Assembly (NCBI RefSeq): GCF_900607235.1
Contig: NZ_LR027848.1
Span: 124,001 to 188,000 of the forward strand
Reading direction: 5' to 3'
Origin: Olivibacter jilunii
GTDB taxonomy: Bacteria > Bacteroidota > Bacteroidia > Sphingobacteriales > Sphingobacteriaceae
Length of the DNA stretch: 64,000 nt
Of this stretch, positions 1 to 12,201 are shown piece by piece. Position numbers and translations under genes: made by a program. The notes beneath the pieces are model-generated. The model saw only the letters and a program-made list of their open reading frames with translations. It ran no database searches and was not told where the DNA came from. Each line of letters opens with the position of its first letter. Within the stretch, counting starts at the first letter, position 1.

Positions 1-2281
<2,281 letters not shown>

Positions 2282-2359
2282 AGGCGTAGGGGGTGAAGGC
2301 ATAAGGTTTAGAAGGTTGTGCAGGTCGTACACCTTAAACCTCATACCTAAAATACCCCG
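2282..2359. repeat. Imperfect inverted word-repeat between convergent genes
   Basis: The left half carries iterated AAGG words (GGCATAAGGTTTAGAAGGT) and the right half their approximate complement (ACACCTTAAACCTCATACCT). The spacer can therefore fold into an imperfect hairpin between the stop codons of lacZ and gmd. A transcription-terminator role is an inference. It belongs to the set of intergenic word elements described in the findings. Confidence 0.5.
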
Positions 2360-3496
2360 CTACTCAAAGTAATTCATCGTTTTAAAGCCGCCCTTTTTAA
2401 GGTATTCCTCTTTACGCATGAGGTGTAGATCAGACTCCATCATGTCAGCTACCAAGCTTTCGAGATTGTATTTTGGTTTCCATCCAAGTTTAGTCCGCGC
2501 TTTTGTGGCATCGCCGATAAGTAAATCGACTTCCGTTGGTCTAAAATAAGTAGGGTCTACTTTAACAACCGTTTGACCGAATTTGATGTTAGCCGGGTCT
2601 ATTCCCAGTGCCGTCAATCTTTGCTCATCTGCATCTATAATAACACCCTTCTCCTGCTCATCCTTTCCACTGAATTCAATTTCGATACCTACATGGGCAA
2701 AACTCATTCGCACAAAATCACGTACGGTAGCCGTAACACCTGTCGCAATTACATAATCCTCCGCCTGCTCCTGCTGGAGAATCAGCCACATGGCTTCAAT
2801 ATAATCTTTAGCATGCCCCCAATCGCGTTGCGCAGAGAGGTTCCCTAAATATAACCGGTCTTGCAACCCTAGTGCAATCTTGGATACTGCGCGGGTAATC
2901 TTTCTCGTCACAAAAGTTTCGCCCCTTATTGGGCTTTCATGATTAAATAGAATACCATTACATGCGTACATTTTATAGGCTTCACGGTAATTGACCGTTA
3001 TCCAATAGGCATACAATTTTGCTACCGCGTAAGGAGATCGGGGATAGAACGGAGTTGTTTCACTTTGAGGTACTGCTTGTACGAGCCCATAGAGTTCAGA
3101 AGTGGAAGCTTGGTAGATACGGCATTTCGCTGTCATTCCTAACAATCTGACTGCTTCCAATAAGCGGAGCATACCTAAACCATCGGCATTGGCTGTATAT
3201 TCGGGGGTATCAAAACTGACCTTTACATGGCTTTGGGCTGCAAGGTTGTAAATTTCATCCGGTTGGGTTTCCTGCACTAAACGAATCAGATTCGTTGAAT
3301 CGGTCAAGTCGCCGTAGTGCAAAGTAAATTTCGGATTCGCTTCATGGGGATCCTGATAGAGATGGTCGATCCGATCTGTATTAAAAAGCGAGCTTCTCCG
3401 CTTCACACCGTGGACACGGTAACCCTTTTTTAGCAGAAATTCGGCTAAATATGCACCGTCCTGTCCGGTAATTCCTGTTATTAATGCTGTTTTCAT
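2360..3496 (-). CDS. gmd: GDP-mannose 4,6-dehydratase
   Basis: This enzyme converts GDP-D-mannose to GDP-4-keto-6-deoxy-D-mannose, the first step towards GDP-L-fucose and related deoxysugars for surface polysaccharide. It is an extended short-chain dehydrogenase/reductase of 378 residues, the normal length. The NADP-binding glycine motif GITGQDG is at residues 8-14, TSE at 132-134, and the YxxxK catalytic pair is Tyr156/Lys160 in YAVAK. The motif [16 protein letters not shown] is typical of GMD. rmlA lies upstream on the same strand with a 212-bp spacer, so the two may be transcribed separately. No fcl (GDP-fucose synthase) is visible next to it, which is unusual for a fucose pathway but may be a window-edge effect. 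Confidence 0.97.
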   Translation of the reverse strand: MKTALITGITGQDGAYLAEFLLKKGYRVHGVKRRSSLFNTDRIDHLYQDPHEANPKFTLHYGDLTDSTNLIRLVQETQPDEIYNLAAQSHVKVSFDTPEYTANADGLGMLRLLEAVRLLGMTAKCRIYQASTSELYGLVQAVPQSETTPFYPRSPYAVAKLYAYWITVNYREAYKMYACNGILFNHESPIRGETFVTRKITRAVSKIALGLQDRLYLGNLSAQRDWGHAKDYIEAMWLILQQEQAEDYVIATGVTATVRDFVRMSFAHVGIEIEFSGKDEQEKGVIIDADEQRLTALGIDPANIKFGQTVVKVDPTYFRPTEVDLLIGDATKARTKLGWKPKYNLESLVADMMESDLHLMRKEEYLKKGGFKTMNYFE

Positions 3497-3708
3497 TTTT
3501 ATAGCAATCAGCTGTCAGTTATCGACCGCCAGCCTTTTTGTATTTTTTATTAGCCTTTACTCAAGCTATACCCTGAGTACTCATATTAGTTGAGAGTTTA
3601 AACAGTGTTAGCTACTTAAATTTTATTTACTAACCACTTAATTGCTCAATCACGAAGCACACCCTAGTTTTATTCATCACTCAAAATTCATCACTCATCA
3701 TTAACAAA
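3497..3708. repeat. Intergenic spacer with direct word repeats
   Basis: The spacer between rmlA and gmd contains TCAGCTGTCAG near 3509-3519 and a repeated ATTCATCACTCA word near 3672-3702. No ORF and no consensus promoter (TAnnTTTG read on the minus strand) stands out. It is part of the intergenic word-repeat family. Confidence 0.4.
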
Positions 3709-4575
3709 CTACTTCCTTCCCACTAGTCGCAATAGGTATTCCCCATAACCACTCTTTACCAAAGGTTCAGCGATGGTCCGTAATTGATCGGCGTTAATAT
3801 ATTTCATACGATAGGCTACTTCTTCGATGCACCCTATTTTCAAGCCCTGGCGCTCCTCAATAACTTGCACGAATTGACCTGCCTGCATTAAAGAAGGAAT
3901 GGTACCCGTGTCCAACCAGGCCGTGCCACGACTGAAAACCCCTACTTTTAAACGACCCGCTTCTAAATATTTTTTATTCACGTCAGTGATCTCATACTCA
4001 CCCCTTGCAGACGGCTCGATATTCTTGGCAATCGATACGACCGAGTTATCATAGAAATAAATACCCGGAACGGCATAATTTGATTTGGGTTCTTTTGGCT
4101 TTTCTTCGATCGATAGCACATTCTTGTCCTCATCGAACTCAACAACACCATAACGTTCGGGATCGGACACGGGATAAGCGAAAACGACGCCGCCTTCCGG
4201 ATTAACACTCTGTTGCAACAACTTAGACAAGCCATCACCATAAAAAATATTATCTCCCAAAATCAGCGCCACCTTATCCTCACCGATAAATTTTTCTCCT
4301 ATAACAAAGGCTTGCGCTAAGCCATTGGGTTCTGCCTGAACGGCATAAGAAAACTTGCAACCAATCTGCGAGCCATCGCCTAACAATTTTTCAAAGTTGG
4401 GCAAATCGTGTGGCGTGGATATAATCAAAATCTCATTTATACCCGCTAGCATCAGTGTTGATAAGGGGTAGTAAATCATCGGTTTGTCATACACAGGCAT
4501 CAGTTGCTTGCTTACCGCCAGTGTTAAGGGATGTAAACGGGTACCTGATCCTCCTGCTAAAATAATACCTTTCAT
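3709..4575 (-). CDS. rmlA: Glucose-1-phosphate thymidylyltransferase
   Basis: This enzyme makes dTDP-glucose from glucose-1-phosphate and dTTP, the entry reaction for dTDP-rhamnose and other dTDP-deoxysugars. It is 288 residues long, typical for RmlA/RfbA. The N-terminal nucleotide-binding signature [11 protein letters not shown] begins at residue 8, followed by Lys23 in SKQLMP and KPMIYYPL at 31-38. The central motifs [15 protein letters not shown] and EEKP are all present, and GTAWLDTG is near residue 220. rmlB, rmlC and rmlD are not adjacent, so the pathway must be completed elsewhere. It shares strand with gmd, which suggests a surface-polysaccharide neighbourhood; whether they form one operon is unclear. 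Confidence 0.97.
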   Translation of the reverse strand: MKGIILAGGSGTRLHPLTLAVSKQLMPVYDKPMIYYPLSTLMLAGINEILIISTPHDLPNFEKLLGDGSQIGCKFSYAVQAEPNGLAQAFVIGEKFIGEDKVALILGDNIFYGDGLSKLLQQSVNPEGGVVFAYPVSDPERYGVVEFDEDKNVLSIEEKPKEPKSNYAVPGIYFYDNSVVSIAKNIEPSARGEYEITDVNKKYLEAGRLKVGVFSRGTAWLDTGTIPSLMQAGQFVQVIEERQGLKIGCIEEVAYRMKYINADQLRTIAEPLVKSGYGEYLLRLVGRK

Positions 4576-4894
4576 GAATTATATTTTTTCTTATTTAGAT
4601 GATTGTTCTATTCTTTTTTCCAATTATTTTATCGTAAAAGTATTGATTTTTTGCCATATCAAAGAACGATGGATAAACAAGCCCGGATTTCCCGTTCAAC
4701 TTACATTAGTCCTTGCAATTAAAAGAACGTATTTACACATATGGCACTTCGTTCTTAACGGCGAATACTCAGTTTTTTATATCTCATGTTAGGTATTTCG
4801 GGCAATTATTGGCATATTGCAGCTATTTTTAATCACCTAATATAATTGGCTCACGATCGACCATTTTAACAGTATTTTAATTAAAATAATATAC
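4576..4894. other. Divergent intergenic region, no clear element
   Basis: This is a 319-bp AT-rich spacer between divergent rmlA and an S9 peptidase gene. I searched both strands for TAnnTTTG -7 elements and for strong hairpins and found none. Promoters for both flanking genes presumably lie here but are not recognisable by eye. Confidence 0.5.
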
Positions 4895-7321
4895 ATGAAG
4901 AAAACACTACTTAGCCTCTTAATTTTTGCTGCTACTATATCCGCCCGAGCGCAGGAGCAAAAGGGTTATCAAAGCCCACCCGCCAGTATTCAAGAGCTCT
5001 TGAACGCACCGAATACACCGGTTGTCCGGTTTAATAAGAGTGGTACCAAGTTATTGCTTTTACGCGTGCCTGATTATCCATCCATTGAAGATGTTTCCCA
5101 GCCCATTCTTGGCCTCGCCGGTTTACGTATTAATCCATTGAATAATTCTTCAGCCGTATCTACTACTTATACATCGATGGCGATCCAAGAAGTAAATTCA
5201 ACCAATGAAAAACTGGTGGAAGGTTTACCAAAGTCGGCAAAGATTGGCAATATTACTTGGAGTCCGAATGAACAGTATCTTGCTTTCACGAATGCAACAA
5301 AAGAAGGAGTAGAGCTGTGGCTCGTCGATATCGAAAAGTTACAGGCCAAAAGAATATCCGAAAGATATGTAAATGATGCCTATGGGCGAACCTTACAATG
5401 GGCTCCTGAGGGTAATCAATTATTGGTACAGCTGCTTGTGGATGCAAGAGGTACGCAACCCCGGGAGAGCCTGGTCCCAAGTGGACCGATTATTCAGGAG
5501 AACATTGGCTTGGCGGCTCCATCCAGAACTTATCAGAATCTGCTAAAGAATCCTTACGACGAGACGCTTATGGATTACTTCTTAACTTCTCAACCTGCCT
5601 TGGTAAGTCTAAACGGTGAAGTGGAAAAGATCTTAGCTCCAGGAATTTATCGTGACCTAGCTTATTCTCCCAACGGTAAATATATACTTGCTCAAAAGGT
5701 GATACGCCCGTATTCTTATTTAGTGCCTATTTATTCCTTCCCATTTGAAAATATTATTTATACCGCTTGGGGAAAGGAAGTGAAAAAATTGGCGACATCT
5801 CCTTTAGCTGAAAATCTTCCAACCGGCTTTGATGCTGTCATTAGTGGCGCTAGGGAGTTTGGATGGCGGACCGATGCACCTGCCACTTTATACTGGGTAG
5901 AAGCACAGGATGGAGGTGACCCAAACAAAGAACAAGCCATCCGCGATGTAGTCTTTACCTTGAAAGCACCTTTTAATCGAGAGGCCGTTAAATTGACGTC
6001 AACCACTTTGCGATATCAAGGGATTGAATGGGGCAATAAGCAGTATGCTGTTTTAAAAGAAGAGTGGCGGAAAGATAGAAAAGAAAAGATGACGCTGATC
6101 CATCCGGAAACGGGAAAGATCGTTAAAGTCATTGCCGACCGCTCGTCTGAGGACAGTTATACCGATCCAGGCCAGTTCGTCCATGCTGACGGACCTTACG
6201 ACAGACCTGTCCTGTTATTCGAAAAAGAAGCAGAGCCTATGGCTTTCAGTATAGGAGTCGGATCTTCCCCAGAGGGCGATCGTCCCTTTTTGATGAAGTG
6301 GGGTTTGTTAAGCGATCGAAAGGACACCCTCTTTAAGTCTAAAGCCCCCTATTATGAAGAGCCCTTATTTTTTAATAATAAAGGCGTTGTATATGTTTCC
6401 CGCGAGTCCATAGAACAAGCACCGAACATTTATCGGATAGATTTGAAAAATGGCAATGGTATGTCGTTGACTACCTTTCCCGATCCTTATCCAAGTCTCA
6501 AAGGAGTTAGTAAACAGCAGTTATCTTATCCGCGTAAGGATGGCATTAAACTAACAGCAACCTTGTATTTACCCAAGGGTTATACCAAGGAACAAGGCCC
6601 GCTACCGGTTTTGATATGGGCTTACCCTAAAGAGTTTAAAAGTTTAAAGGCAGCAGGACAGGTAAAAGGCTCTCCATACCGTTTTACACGGCTTGCTTTT
6701 CGATCGCCCGTCTATTGGGTAACCCGTGGCTATGCGATTTTGGATCAAACCGACATGCCTATTGTGGGTGAAGGTAAGGAAGAGCCCAATGATACCTTTA
6801 TCCAGCAAATTCAAGATAATGCGCAAGCCGTAATTGATTATGTTGTGGATATGGGTATTGCCGATCGAAACAGAATTGCTGTTGGAGGGCACTCTTATGG
6901 AGCTTTTATGACGGCAAATCTGTTAGCCCATACCAATCTTTTTGCTGCGGGAATAGCTCGAAGTGGTGCGTATAATAGAACCCTTACACCTTTTGGTTTT
7001 CAGTATGAATCGAGGACCTATTGGGAGGCTCCCGAGGTGTATTACCAAATGTCGCCTTTCAGCTATGCAAATAAAATAAAAACACCTTTATTGATGACCC
7101 ATGGCTTGGATGACGAAAATTCCGGGACTTTCCCTATACAAAGTGAAAGACTTTACAACGCCATTAAAGGCCATGGAGGAACGGTCCGTTTAGTACTGCT
7201 CCCGAAGGAGTTCCATGGTTATCGAGCAAAGGAATCCATTATGCATACATTCTGGGAAATGGATTGTTGGCTTGAAAAATATGTCAAGAATAGAAAAGTA
7301 ACCGATAAACAAACGGAATAA
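4895..7321 (+). CDS. Secreted S9-family serine peptidase (prolyl oligopeptidase fold, glutamyl-endopeptidase-like)
   Basis: This is a predicted exported serine peptidase of 808 residues. A classical signal peptide ends near residue 20 (LLIFAATISARAQ). The middle of the protein is a beta-propeller-like segment with repeated WSPN/YSPNGKY motifs. The C-terminal alpha/beta-hydrolase domain has nucleophile Ser667 in GGHSYGAF, acid Asp739/740 in HGLDDEN and His774 in FHGY. GHSYGAFM and the overall length resemble the S9D glutamyl endopeptidase-like subgroup, but specificity cannot be read from sequence. It probably acts in the periplasm on peptides. It stands alone between divergent rmlA and a HerA-like ATPase gene. 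A second, only distantly related S9 peptidase follows at 10025. Confidence 0.9.
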   Translation: MKKTLLSLLIFAATISARAQEQKGYQSPPASIQELLNAPNTPVVRFNKSGTKLLLLRVPDYPSIEDVSQPILGLAGLRINPLNNSSAVSTTYTSMAIQEVNSTNEKLVEGLPKSAKIGNITWSPNEQYLAFTNATKEGVELWLVDIEKLQAKRISERYVNDAYGRTLQWAPEGNQLLVQLLVDARGTQPRESLVPSGPIIQENIGLAAPSRTYQNLLKNPYDETLMDYFLTSQPALVSLNGEVEKILAPGIYRDLAYSPNGKYILAQKVIRPYSYLVPIYSFPFENIIYTAWGKEVKKLATSPLAENLPTGFDAVISGAREFGWRTDAPATLYWVEAQDGGDPNKEQAIRDVVFTLKAPFNREAVKLTSTTLRYQGIEWGNKQYAVLKEEWRKDRKEKMTLIHPETGKIVKVIADRSSEDSYTDPGQFVHADGPYDRPVLLFEKEAEPMAFSIGVGSSPEGDRPFLMKWGLLSDRKDTLFKSKAPYYEEPLFFNNKGVVYVSRESIEQAPNIYRIDLKNGNGMSLTTFPDPYPSLKGVSKQQLSYPRKDGIKLTATLYLPKGYTKEQGPLPVLIWAYPKEFKSLKAAGQVKGSPYRFTRLAFRSPVYWVTRGYAILDQTDMPIVGEGKEEPNDTFIQQIQDNAQAVIDYVVDMGIADRNRIAVGGHSYGAFMTANLLAHTNLFAAGIARSGAYNRTLTPFGFQYESRTYWEAPEVYYQMSPFSYANKIKTPLLMTHGLDDENSGTFPIQSERLYNAIKGHGGTVRLVLLPKEFHGYRAKESIMHTFWEMDCWLEKYVKNRKVTDKQTE

Positions 7322-7346
7322 TAATTGCAAAGGCGAAATTGCCAAT

Positions 7347-7376
7347 TTTGTAAGCAATAAAAATTGTGTAATTTGC
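7347..7376 (+). promoter_or_regulatory. Putative Bacteroidota sigma-A promoter for the HerA-like gene
   Basis: TTTG at 7347-7350 is followed after 18 bases by TAATTTGC at 7369-7376, close to the -33/-7 consensus. It overlaps a possible TTG start at 7364 and so favours the ATG at 7397 as the true translation start. Confidence 0.55.
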
Positions 7377-7396
7377 ATCGGCTTAAATTATTAAAT

Positions 7397-8938
7397 ATGG
7401 CTGATATCGACCAGTTTATTGCAAAAATAACCGCTTCCTATCAACCGAAGGGCGAATTTATCTATCTTGGGGCCGGGATATTGGATGGAAACATTGTAGC
7501 ACAAGCAGAGGTAAATCTTGCTTTAAAGATGATGAATCGGCATGGCCTGATCGCGGGCGCGACAGGTACCGGAAAGACACGTACACTTCAGCTCATCGCT
7601 GAGCAATTATCGGATGCCAATGTGCCTGTTTTTATGCTCGATGTAAAAGGCGATTTATCGGGTTTACATGAACCCGGAAAAACGAATGCGGCATTGGAAG
7701 AGCGGGGAAAAGCGCTTGGTAAACCATTTGTACCGGCAGGTTTTCCTATTGCGCTTTATTCGCTTTCGGGAGAACTTGGTGCACCGATGCGCGTCAAGAT
7801 CAGTGATTTTGGACCCATCTTATTGGGACGGATTCTCGAGTTGAATGATACACAGACAGGCGTTCTTTCCGTTTTATTTAAGTATGCGGCGGACAAATCC
7901 TACCCTGTAATAGATCTGGAAGATCTAAAGAAATTATTAAATTACTTAACGTCAGAAGATGGTGCGCTCGAAATAAAGGAGAGCTACGGAAAAATCAGCA
8001 GTGCTACCTCTACTACCATTTTACGCAAAATCGTGGCTATAGAGCAACAAGGGCTTGGCCACATTTTTGGAGAGCCTGCATTGGACCTAAACGATTTGTT
8101 TGAACGCGTAGATGGGAAGGGGGTCGTCAGTCTGCTGAATATTTCGGATATTCAAAGTCAACCGCTTTTATTTTCTACTTTTCTGTTAAGCTTACTATCC
8201 CAATTGTTTGAACAGATGCCGGAAGTAGGCGACTTAGATAAACCTAAGCTTATCTTCTTTTTTGATGAGGCACACCTTCTCTTCAATGGAGCTTCGAAAG
8301 CGTTTTTGGGTAAAATAGAGCAAATTATCCGCCTCATACGATCAAAAGGAATAGGTGTATTTTTTTGCACGCAAGCAGCTACTGATGTGCCTGACACCGT
8401 GTTGGGCCAACTGGGAAATCGCGTTCAGCATGCCTTACGAGCGTTCACACCGAATGATGCGGAAGCATTGCGCAAAACAGCAAAAACCTATCCGCATTCC
8501 GACTTTTACGAAATAGACAAAACCCTAACCGGTTTAGGTACCGGACAGGCCATCATTACGGTCTTAAATGACAAAGGAATCCCCACGGAAGTGGTAGCGA
8601 CTCACCTTATTCCGCCGAGAGCGGTCATGGGGCCTTTGGATAAAGCTAGCTACGATGCCCTGGTAAATGAGTCGGCCATTTATGGCAAATACAAGGAGGC
8701 TGTTAACACACGAAGTGCAGCTGATATATTGGAGGAAAATGAAAAGGAAACAATCGTAGCGGAAGAGGAAAAACCGATACAAAAAAAAGGGGCAGGTAGT
8801 AGCTCGAGAGAAACACCTATGGAGGCCATGGCTAAGAGCGCATCACGGACACTCGGACGTGAGGGCATCAAGTTTTTAACCAAACTCGGAACTGCAATTA
8901 TAGCATCGCTTATTGGCGGAAAAAAAAGAAAAAACTAA
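7397..8938 (+). CDS. HerA-like / DUF853 family ATPase
   Basis: This is a cytoplasmic P-loop ATPase of the DUF853 (YjgR-like) family, related to HerA/FtsK motor proteins; its cellular role is unproven. It is 513 residues from ATG 7397. I prefer this start over an upstream TTG at 7364 because the TTG falls within a promoter-like sequence. Walker A is GATGTGKT at residues 54-61, and Walker B is LIFFFDEAH, followed by an arginine-rich IRLIRSKGIGVFF segment and the sensor-like FCTQAATDVPD. The C-terminal 90 residues are charged and low-complexity, ending in KKRKN. The next gene, a sugar nucleotidyltransferase, is 42 bp downstream on the same strand; no functional link is evident. Confidence 0.88.
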   Translation: MADIDQFIAKITASYQPKGEFIYLGAGILDGNIVAQAEVNLALKMMNRHGLIAGATGTGKTRTLQLIAEQLSDANVPVFMLDVKGDLSGLHEPGKTNAALEERGKALGKPFVPAGFPIALYSLSGELGAPMRVKISDFGPILLGRILELNDTQTGVLSVLFKYAADKSYPVIDLEDLKKLLNYLTSEDGALEIKESYGKISSATSTTILRKIVAIEQQGLGHIFGEPALDLNDLFERVDGKGVVSLLNISDIQSQPLLFSTFLLSLLSQLFEQMPEVGDLDKPKLIFFFDEAHLLFNGASKAFLGKIEQIIRLIRSKGIGVFFCTQAATDVPDTVLGQLGNRVQHALRAFTPNDAEALRKTAKTYPHSDFYEIDKTLTGLGTGQAIITVLNDKGIPTEVVATHLIPPRAVMGPLDKASYDALVNESAIYGKYKEAVNTRSAADILEENEKETIVAEEEKPIQKKGAGSSSRETPMEAMAKSASRTLGREGIKFLTKLGTAIIASLIGGKKRKN

Positions 8939-8980
8939 AGAAAAATAACAACGTTAACTAATAATAAATTAAAGAAAAGA

Positions 8981-9889
8981 ATGAAACCCACCTTATTGAT
9001 TTTAGCAGCAGGTATGGCTAGCCGTTACGGAAGTATGAAACAAATCGATGCCTTTGGTCCCAATGGGGAAACGATCATTGATTATTCGATTTATGATGCG
9101 ATCAAGGCGGGATTTGGAAAGGTAAGCTTTATTATCCGTGAAGAGTTTGCCGAACCATTTAAAGCTATTTTTGAACCTAAACTAAAGGGGAAAATAGAAA
9201 CTGACTATGTTTATCAAGGCACGGATCTTCGAAAATATGGCATTGATAAAGATATTGAAAGAGCAAAACCTTGGGGAACGGCACATGCTGTTTTAGAGGC
9301 CCACAATCAGATAAACGAACCTTTTTGTGTGATTAATGCGGATGATTTTTACGGTTATGATGCTTTCGAAAAAATGGCGAAATTTTTGACTACGGAGGTG
9401 TCGGACGAAACATTCTCGTTGATGGGCTATCAGGTTGATAAAACCTTATCAGACCATGGTACTGTTTCACGCGGTGTATGTGCGGTGAACAGTCAAGGAA
9501 ATATGACGGCCATTAATGAACGCACGCAAGTGTACTTCAAAGAGGTTAACGGCGAAAAGAAAGTTTTTTATGAGGAAAATGGTGTAGAGACTGAAATCCC
9601 CAACGATACACGTGTATCTATGAACTTTTGGGGTTTTACACCGGCTGTATTTGAAGAAACGAAAAAGCTTTTTATCGATTTTGTAGAAGCCAATCAGCAC
9701 AATCCGAAAGCAGAATTTTTTATTCCTTTAGTAGCTGATAGTCTAATCCAATCCGGCAAAGCGGCTTTTAAAGTAATTCCAACGGCTGAAGAGTGGTTCG
9801 GTGTTACTTATAAAGAAGATAAACCGATTGTTCAAAAATGTATTTCTACGCTCGTTGAAAAAGGAGTTTATCCTGCTAAGTTATTTTAG
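8981..9889 (+). CDS. Sugar nucleotidyltransferase-family protein
   Basis: This is a 302-residue member of the nucleotidyl transferase superfamily (GT-A-like Rossmann fold). The N-terminal signature LAAGMASRYGSMKQ at residues 8-21 corresponds to the GxGxR-K nucleotide-binding loop. NADDFYGYDAF near residue 119 supplies the metal-binding aspartates. It probably transfers NMP onto a sugar phosphate, but the sugar and nucleotide are unknown; this subgroup is frequent in Bacteroidota and lacks the C-terminal hexapeptide repeat of GlmU. It is co-directional with the HerA-like gene (42-bp gap) and convergent with the next peptidase. It is not an RmlA orthologue: the acceptor motifs differ from the protein encoded at 3709-4575. 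Confidence 0.85.
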   Translation: MKPTLLILAAGMASRYGSMKQIDAFGPNGETIIDYSIYDAIKAGFGKVSFIIREEFAEPFKAIFEPKLKGKIETDYVYQGTDLRKYGIDKDIERAKPWGTAHAVLEAHNQINEPFCVINADDFYGYDAFEKMAKFLTTEVSDETFSLMGYQVDKTLSDHGTVSRGVCAVNSQGNMTAINERTQVYFKEVNGEKKVFYEENGVETEIPNDTRVSMNFWGFTPAVFEETKKLFIDFVEANQHNPKAEFFIPLVADSLIQSGKAAFKVIPTAEEWFGVTYKEDKPIVQKCISTLVEKGVYPAKLF

Positions 9890-10024
9890 CGCAAGGTTAA
9901 GTAGTTAAGTGGCGAAGTAGTTAAGTAGTTAGTAAATGGCGGGAATTGGTTAATATGGAGTAGTTAATAAGGGCTATTCACTATTCCCTTATTAACTATT
10001 TAACTACTCTACTACTCAACGAAC
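9890..10024. repeat. Intergenic word repeat with a perfect 13-bp inverted repeat
   Basis: The word AAGTAGTTAAG is iterated near 9899-9930. A perfect inverted repeat TAGTTAATAAGGG (9961-9973) / CCCTTATTAACTA (9986-9998) with a 12-base loop follows, then more complementary words (TTTAACTACTC). It lies between the stop codons of two convergent genes, so a bidirectional terminator is likely. The same word family recurs in the 24-bp tandem repeat near 48.7 kb. Confidence 0.7.
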
Positions 10025-12055
10025 CTAAAGCGTTTCCTTCAACCAAGTGAAGAATTCACGTTGCCATACAATGGCATTCTGAGGTTGCAATACCCAATGG
10101 TTCTCTTCGGGGAAATAAAGCAATCTGCTTTTTATTCCTTTTAGCTGCGCCAACTGGAAAGCTCCTAAACCTTGTTCGATGCCCACACGAAAATCCTTCC
10201 CGCCCTGTACAATTAATATAGGTGTGTCCCATTTATCTGCGTAGCTTATCGGATTAAATTGTGTATAAGCTTTCGGTGTGGGTTGCTGCCAATAGTTGCC
10301 TCCCAGTTCCTTGTTGGCAAAGAAAAGTTCTTCCGTAGTGCCATACCAACTGCGTGTATCGAAGAGGCCATCATGTGCAATAAAGGTTTTGAATCTATTT
10401 TCGTGTACTCCTGCAAGCATAAATACCGAATAGCCTCCGTAGCTTGCACCTACAGCACCCAATCGATTCTTGTCGACATAAGGCTCTTTGGCGACATCAT
10501 CAATCGCACTTAAATAATCGCGAATAGGCTGTCCTCCCCAATCGCCGCTAATAGAGCGATTCCATTCCACACCGTGTCCGGGCATTCCTCTCCTGTTGGG
10601 TGCTACCACAATATAGCCTTGTGCGGCGATTAACTGCATATTCCATCGGAAAGAGTAGAATTGCGATAAAGCTGCCTGTGGCCCGCCTTGACAATACAAC
10701 AAAGTCGGATATTTCTTATTGGCATCAAAATCAGGTGGGTAAATGACCCACGAAAAGAGATCTTTTCCGTCTGTTGCTTTGGTGATACGACCTACCACCT
10801 TGCTCTGGGCGATCGAAGCGTTCAATTCATCGTTTACATGGCTCAATTGCTTCAGTTCTTTAGATTTACGGTTAAATGTGTAGAGTTCGGCTGCATGGTT
10901 CATATCGGTCCGACTTACAAGCAATAGGTCACCGCTTTCACCATTTACCGAAGTGATATCATAATCGCCCTTGGTTAATTGTTTCACCTGTTTAGCGCCA
11001 ACTTTGCTTAAATCTTTTGAAAGTGCGATTTCAAAAAGTTGAATCGTTCCTGCGGTGGGCGCTGTAAACCAAATTTTGGAGCCGTCTGCACTCCAAAGGA
11101 AACCACCTACCGTCTCATCCCAATCCTTGGTTAAGTTATAGGTTGTTGACGTTTTCAGATCGCGGACAATTAGATCATTTTTATCCGATTCGTAACCATC
11201 TTCTTTCATGCTCAACCAAGCCAGGTAGTTAGCATCCTTACTAAAAGCCGGCGCTACATCGTAACCCATCATTCCGTCGCTTAGATTTTTGGTTTGTTTG
11301 CGCTCGATATCGTAAGCATAGAGATCGGTATTGGTACTTTGTGCATAGTCTGTTCCGAATTTCTTTTTGCAAACATAGATGATTTGCTTACTGTCGGGGC
11401 TCCAAACCATATCTTCCGCACCTCCGAATGGTTGTTGCGGGGTGAAGTAAGGCTCATCAGCCATGATGTCAACCGGCTTACCAATTATGCCGTTTTGATA
11501 GCTTGCATAAAAAACGTGGGAAAACTTCCCATTAAACCAAGTGTCCCAATGGCGATTATTCAAGGAATTGAAAATGTAGGCATCGGATTTCTTAAGATCC
11601 TCATACTTATCGGCGCTTTGCACTTTTTGCAAGGCTACTTCCTGAGAGAATAAGATATACTGTCCGTTGGGTGAAATTTTAACATTACTCAATTCCCCAT
11701 CAAATTTCGTCAGCTGTTTAGGTTCTTCTTTACCCGATTCCAGAAGCCACAATTGGCCCTTACTTAAGTAAAGTATATTGCCGTTTTGTTCCAAATGAAC
11801 GAGTGTTTCACCTCCTTGGCTTTTAGTCAGTTGCAAGGCCTTGCCACCATTTAACGGAATTTTATAAAGATTACGTTCACTATTATTTTCCGCCAGATTG
11901 TAGTGTGTAACGCCATAAATGGCATATTTCTTATCGGGCGTTACCGCCTCTGCGCTAACCCGTCCCAATTTCCATAATAGTTCGGGCGTGAGCGGTTGCT
12001 GTGCTTTTACAGATCCTGCTGCCAAAATAGTCGCTAAAATTAAGGTTTTGTTCAT
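10025..12055 (-). CDS. Secreted S9-family serine peptidase (DPP/acylaminoacyl-peptidase-like)
   Basis: This is a predicted exported exopeptidase-like enzyme of 676 residues. I chose the ATG at 12055 because it opens a good signal peptide (MNKTLILATILAAGSVKAQ); an upstream in-frame start would add eight residues in front of it. The N-terminal part contains TolB-like beta-propeller repeats (WSPDSKQI, ISPNGQYILFS). The catalytic domain carries Ser538 in GASYGGY, Asp621 in QGGKDFRV and His653 in ENHWVL, and an oxyanion-side YCQGGPQAA motif. This arrangement is typical of S9B/S9C peptidases of Bacteroidota. The upstream spacer carries an AT-rich repeat with a TAATTTTG motif. Confidence 0.9.
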   Translation of the reverse strand: MNKTLILATILAAGSVKAQQPLTPELLWKLGRVSAEAVTPDKKYAIYGVTHYNLAENNSERNLYKIPLNGGKALQLTKSQGGETLVHLEQNGNILYLSKGQLWLLESGKEEPKQLTKFDGELSNVKISPNGQYILFSQEVALQKVQSADKYEDLKKSDAYIFNSLNNRHWDTWFNGKFSHVFYASYQNGIIGKPVDIMADEPYFTPQQPFGGAEDMVWSPDSKQIIYVCKKKFGTDYAQSTNTDLYAYDIERKQTKNLSDGMMGYDVAPAFSKDANYLAWLSMKEDGYESDKNDLIVRDLKTSTTYNLTKDWDETVGGFLWSADGSKIWFTAPTAGTIQLFEIALSKDLSKVGAKQVKQLTKGDYDITSVNGESGDLLLVSRTDMNHAAELYTFNRKSKELKQLSHVNDELNASIAQSKVVGRITKATDGKDLFSWVIYPPDFDANKKYPTLLYCQGGPQAALSQFYSFRWNMQLIAAQGYIVVAPNRRGMPGHGVEWNRSISGDWGGQPIRDYLSAIDDVAKEPYVDKNRLGAVGASYGGYSVFMLAGVHENRFKTFIAHDGLFDTRSWYGTTEELFFANKELGGNYWQQPTPKAYTQFNPISYADKWDTPILIVQGGKDFRVGIEQGLGAFQLAQLKGIKSRLLYFPEENHWVLQPQNAIVWQREFFTWLKETL

Positions 12056-12201
12056 GTGTGTGAAAAGTTCAAAAGTCAAAATTAAAAATTCAAAAGGAAA
12101 AAAGCTACCGTTCGCATCTGCTCATTGGCTGGCTTTCACTATATCTAAGCTATAAACACCGTACTTTACGGGTGTGCCCGAGCTCCGCTTGCCGGACACC
12201 A
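12056..12201. repeat. Dispersed AT-rich repeat, copy 1, with -7-like motif
   Basis: TTCAAAAGTC directly followed by AAAATTAAAAA (12068-12088) is closely matched at 19161-19189, in front of rplQ. Read on the minus strand it contains TAATTTTG (complement of 12077-12084), a match to the -7 consensus 22 bases before the peptidase start codon. No -33 motif is found at the usual distance. Confidence 0.45.

Noticed and set aside
4484-4792. 102-codon plus-strand frame starting antisense to rmlA and running through the spacer.
   Set aside because: First third is antisense to a certain gene, and the rest is AT-rich spacer without motif.
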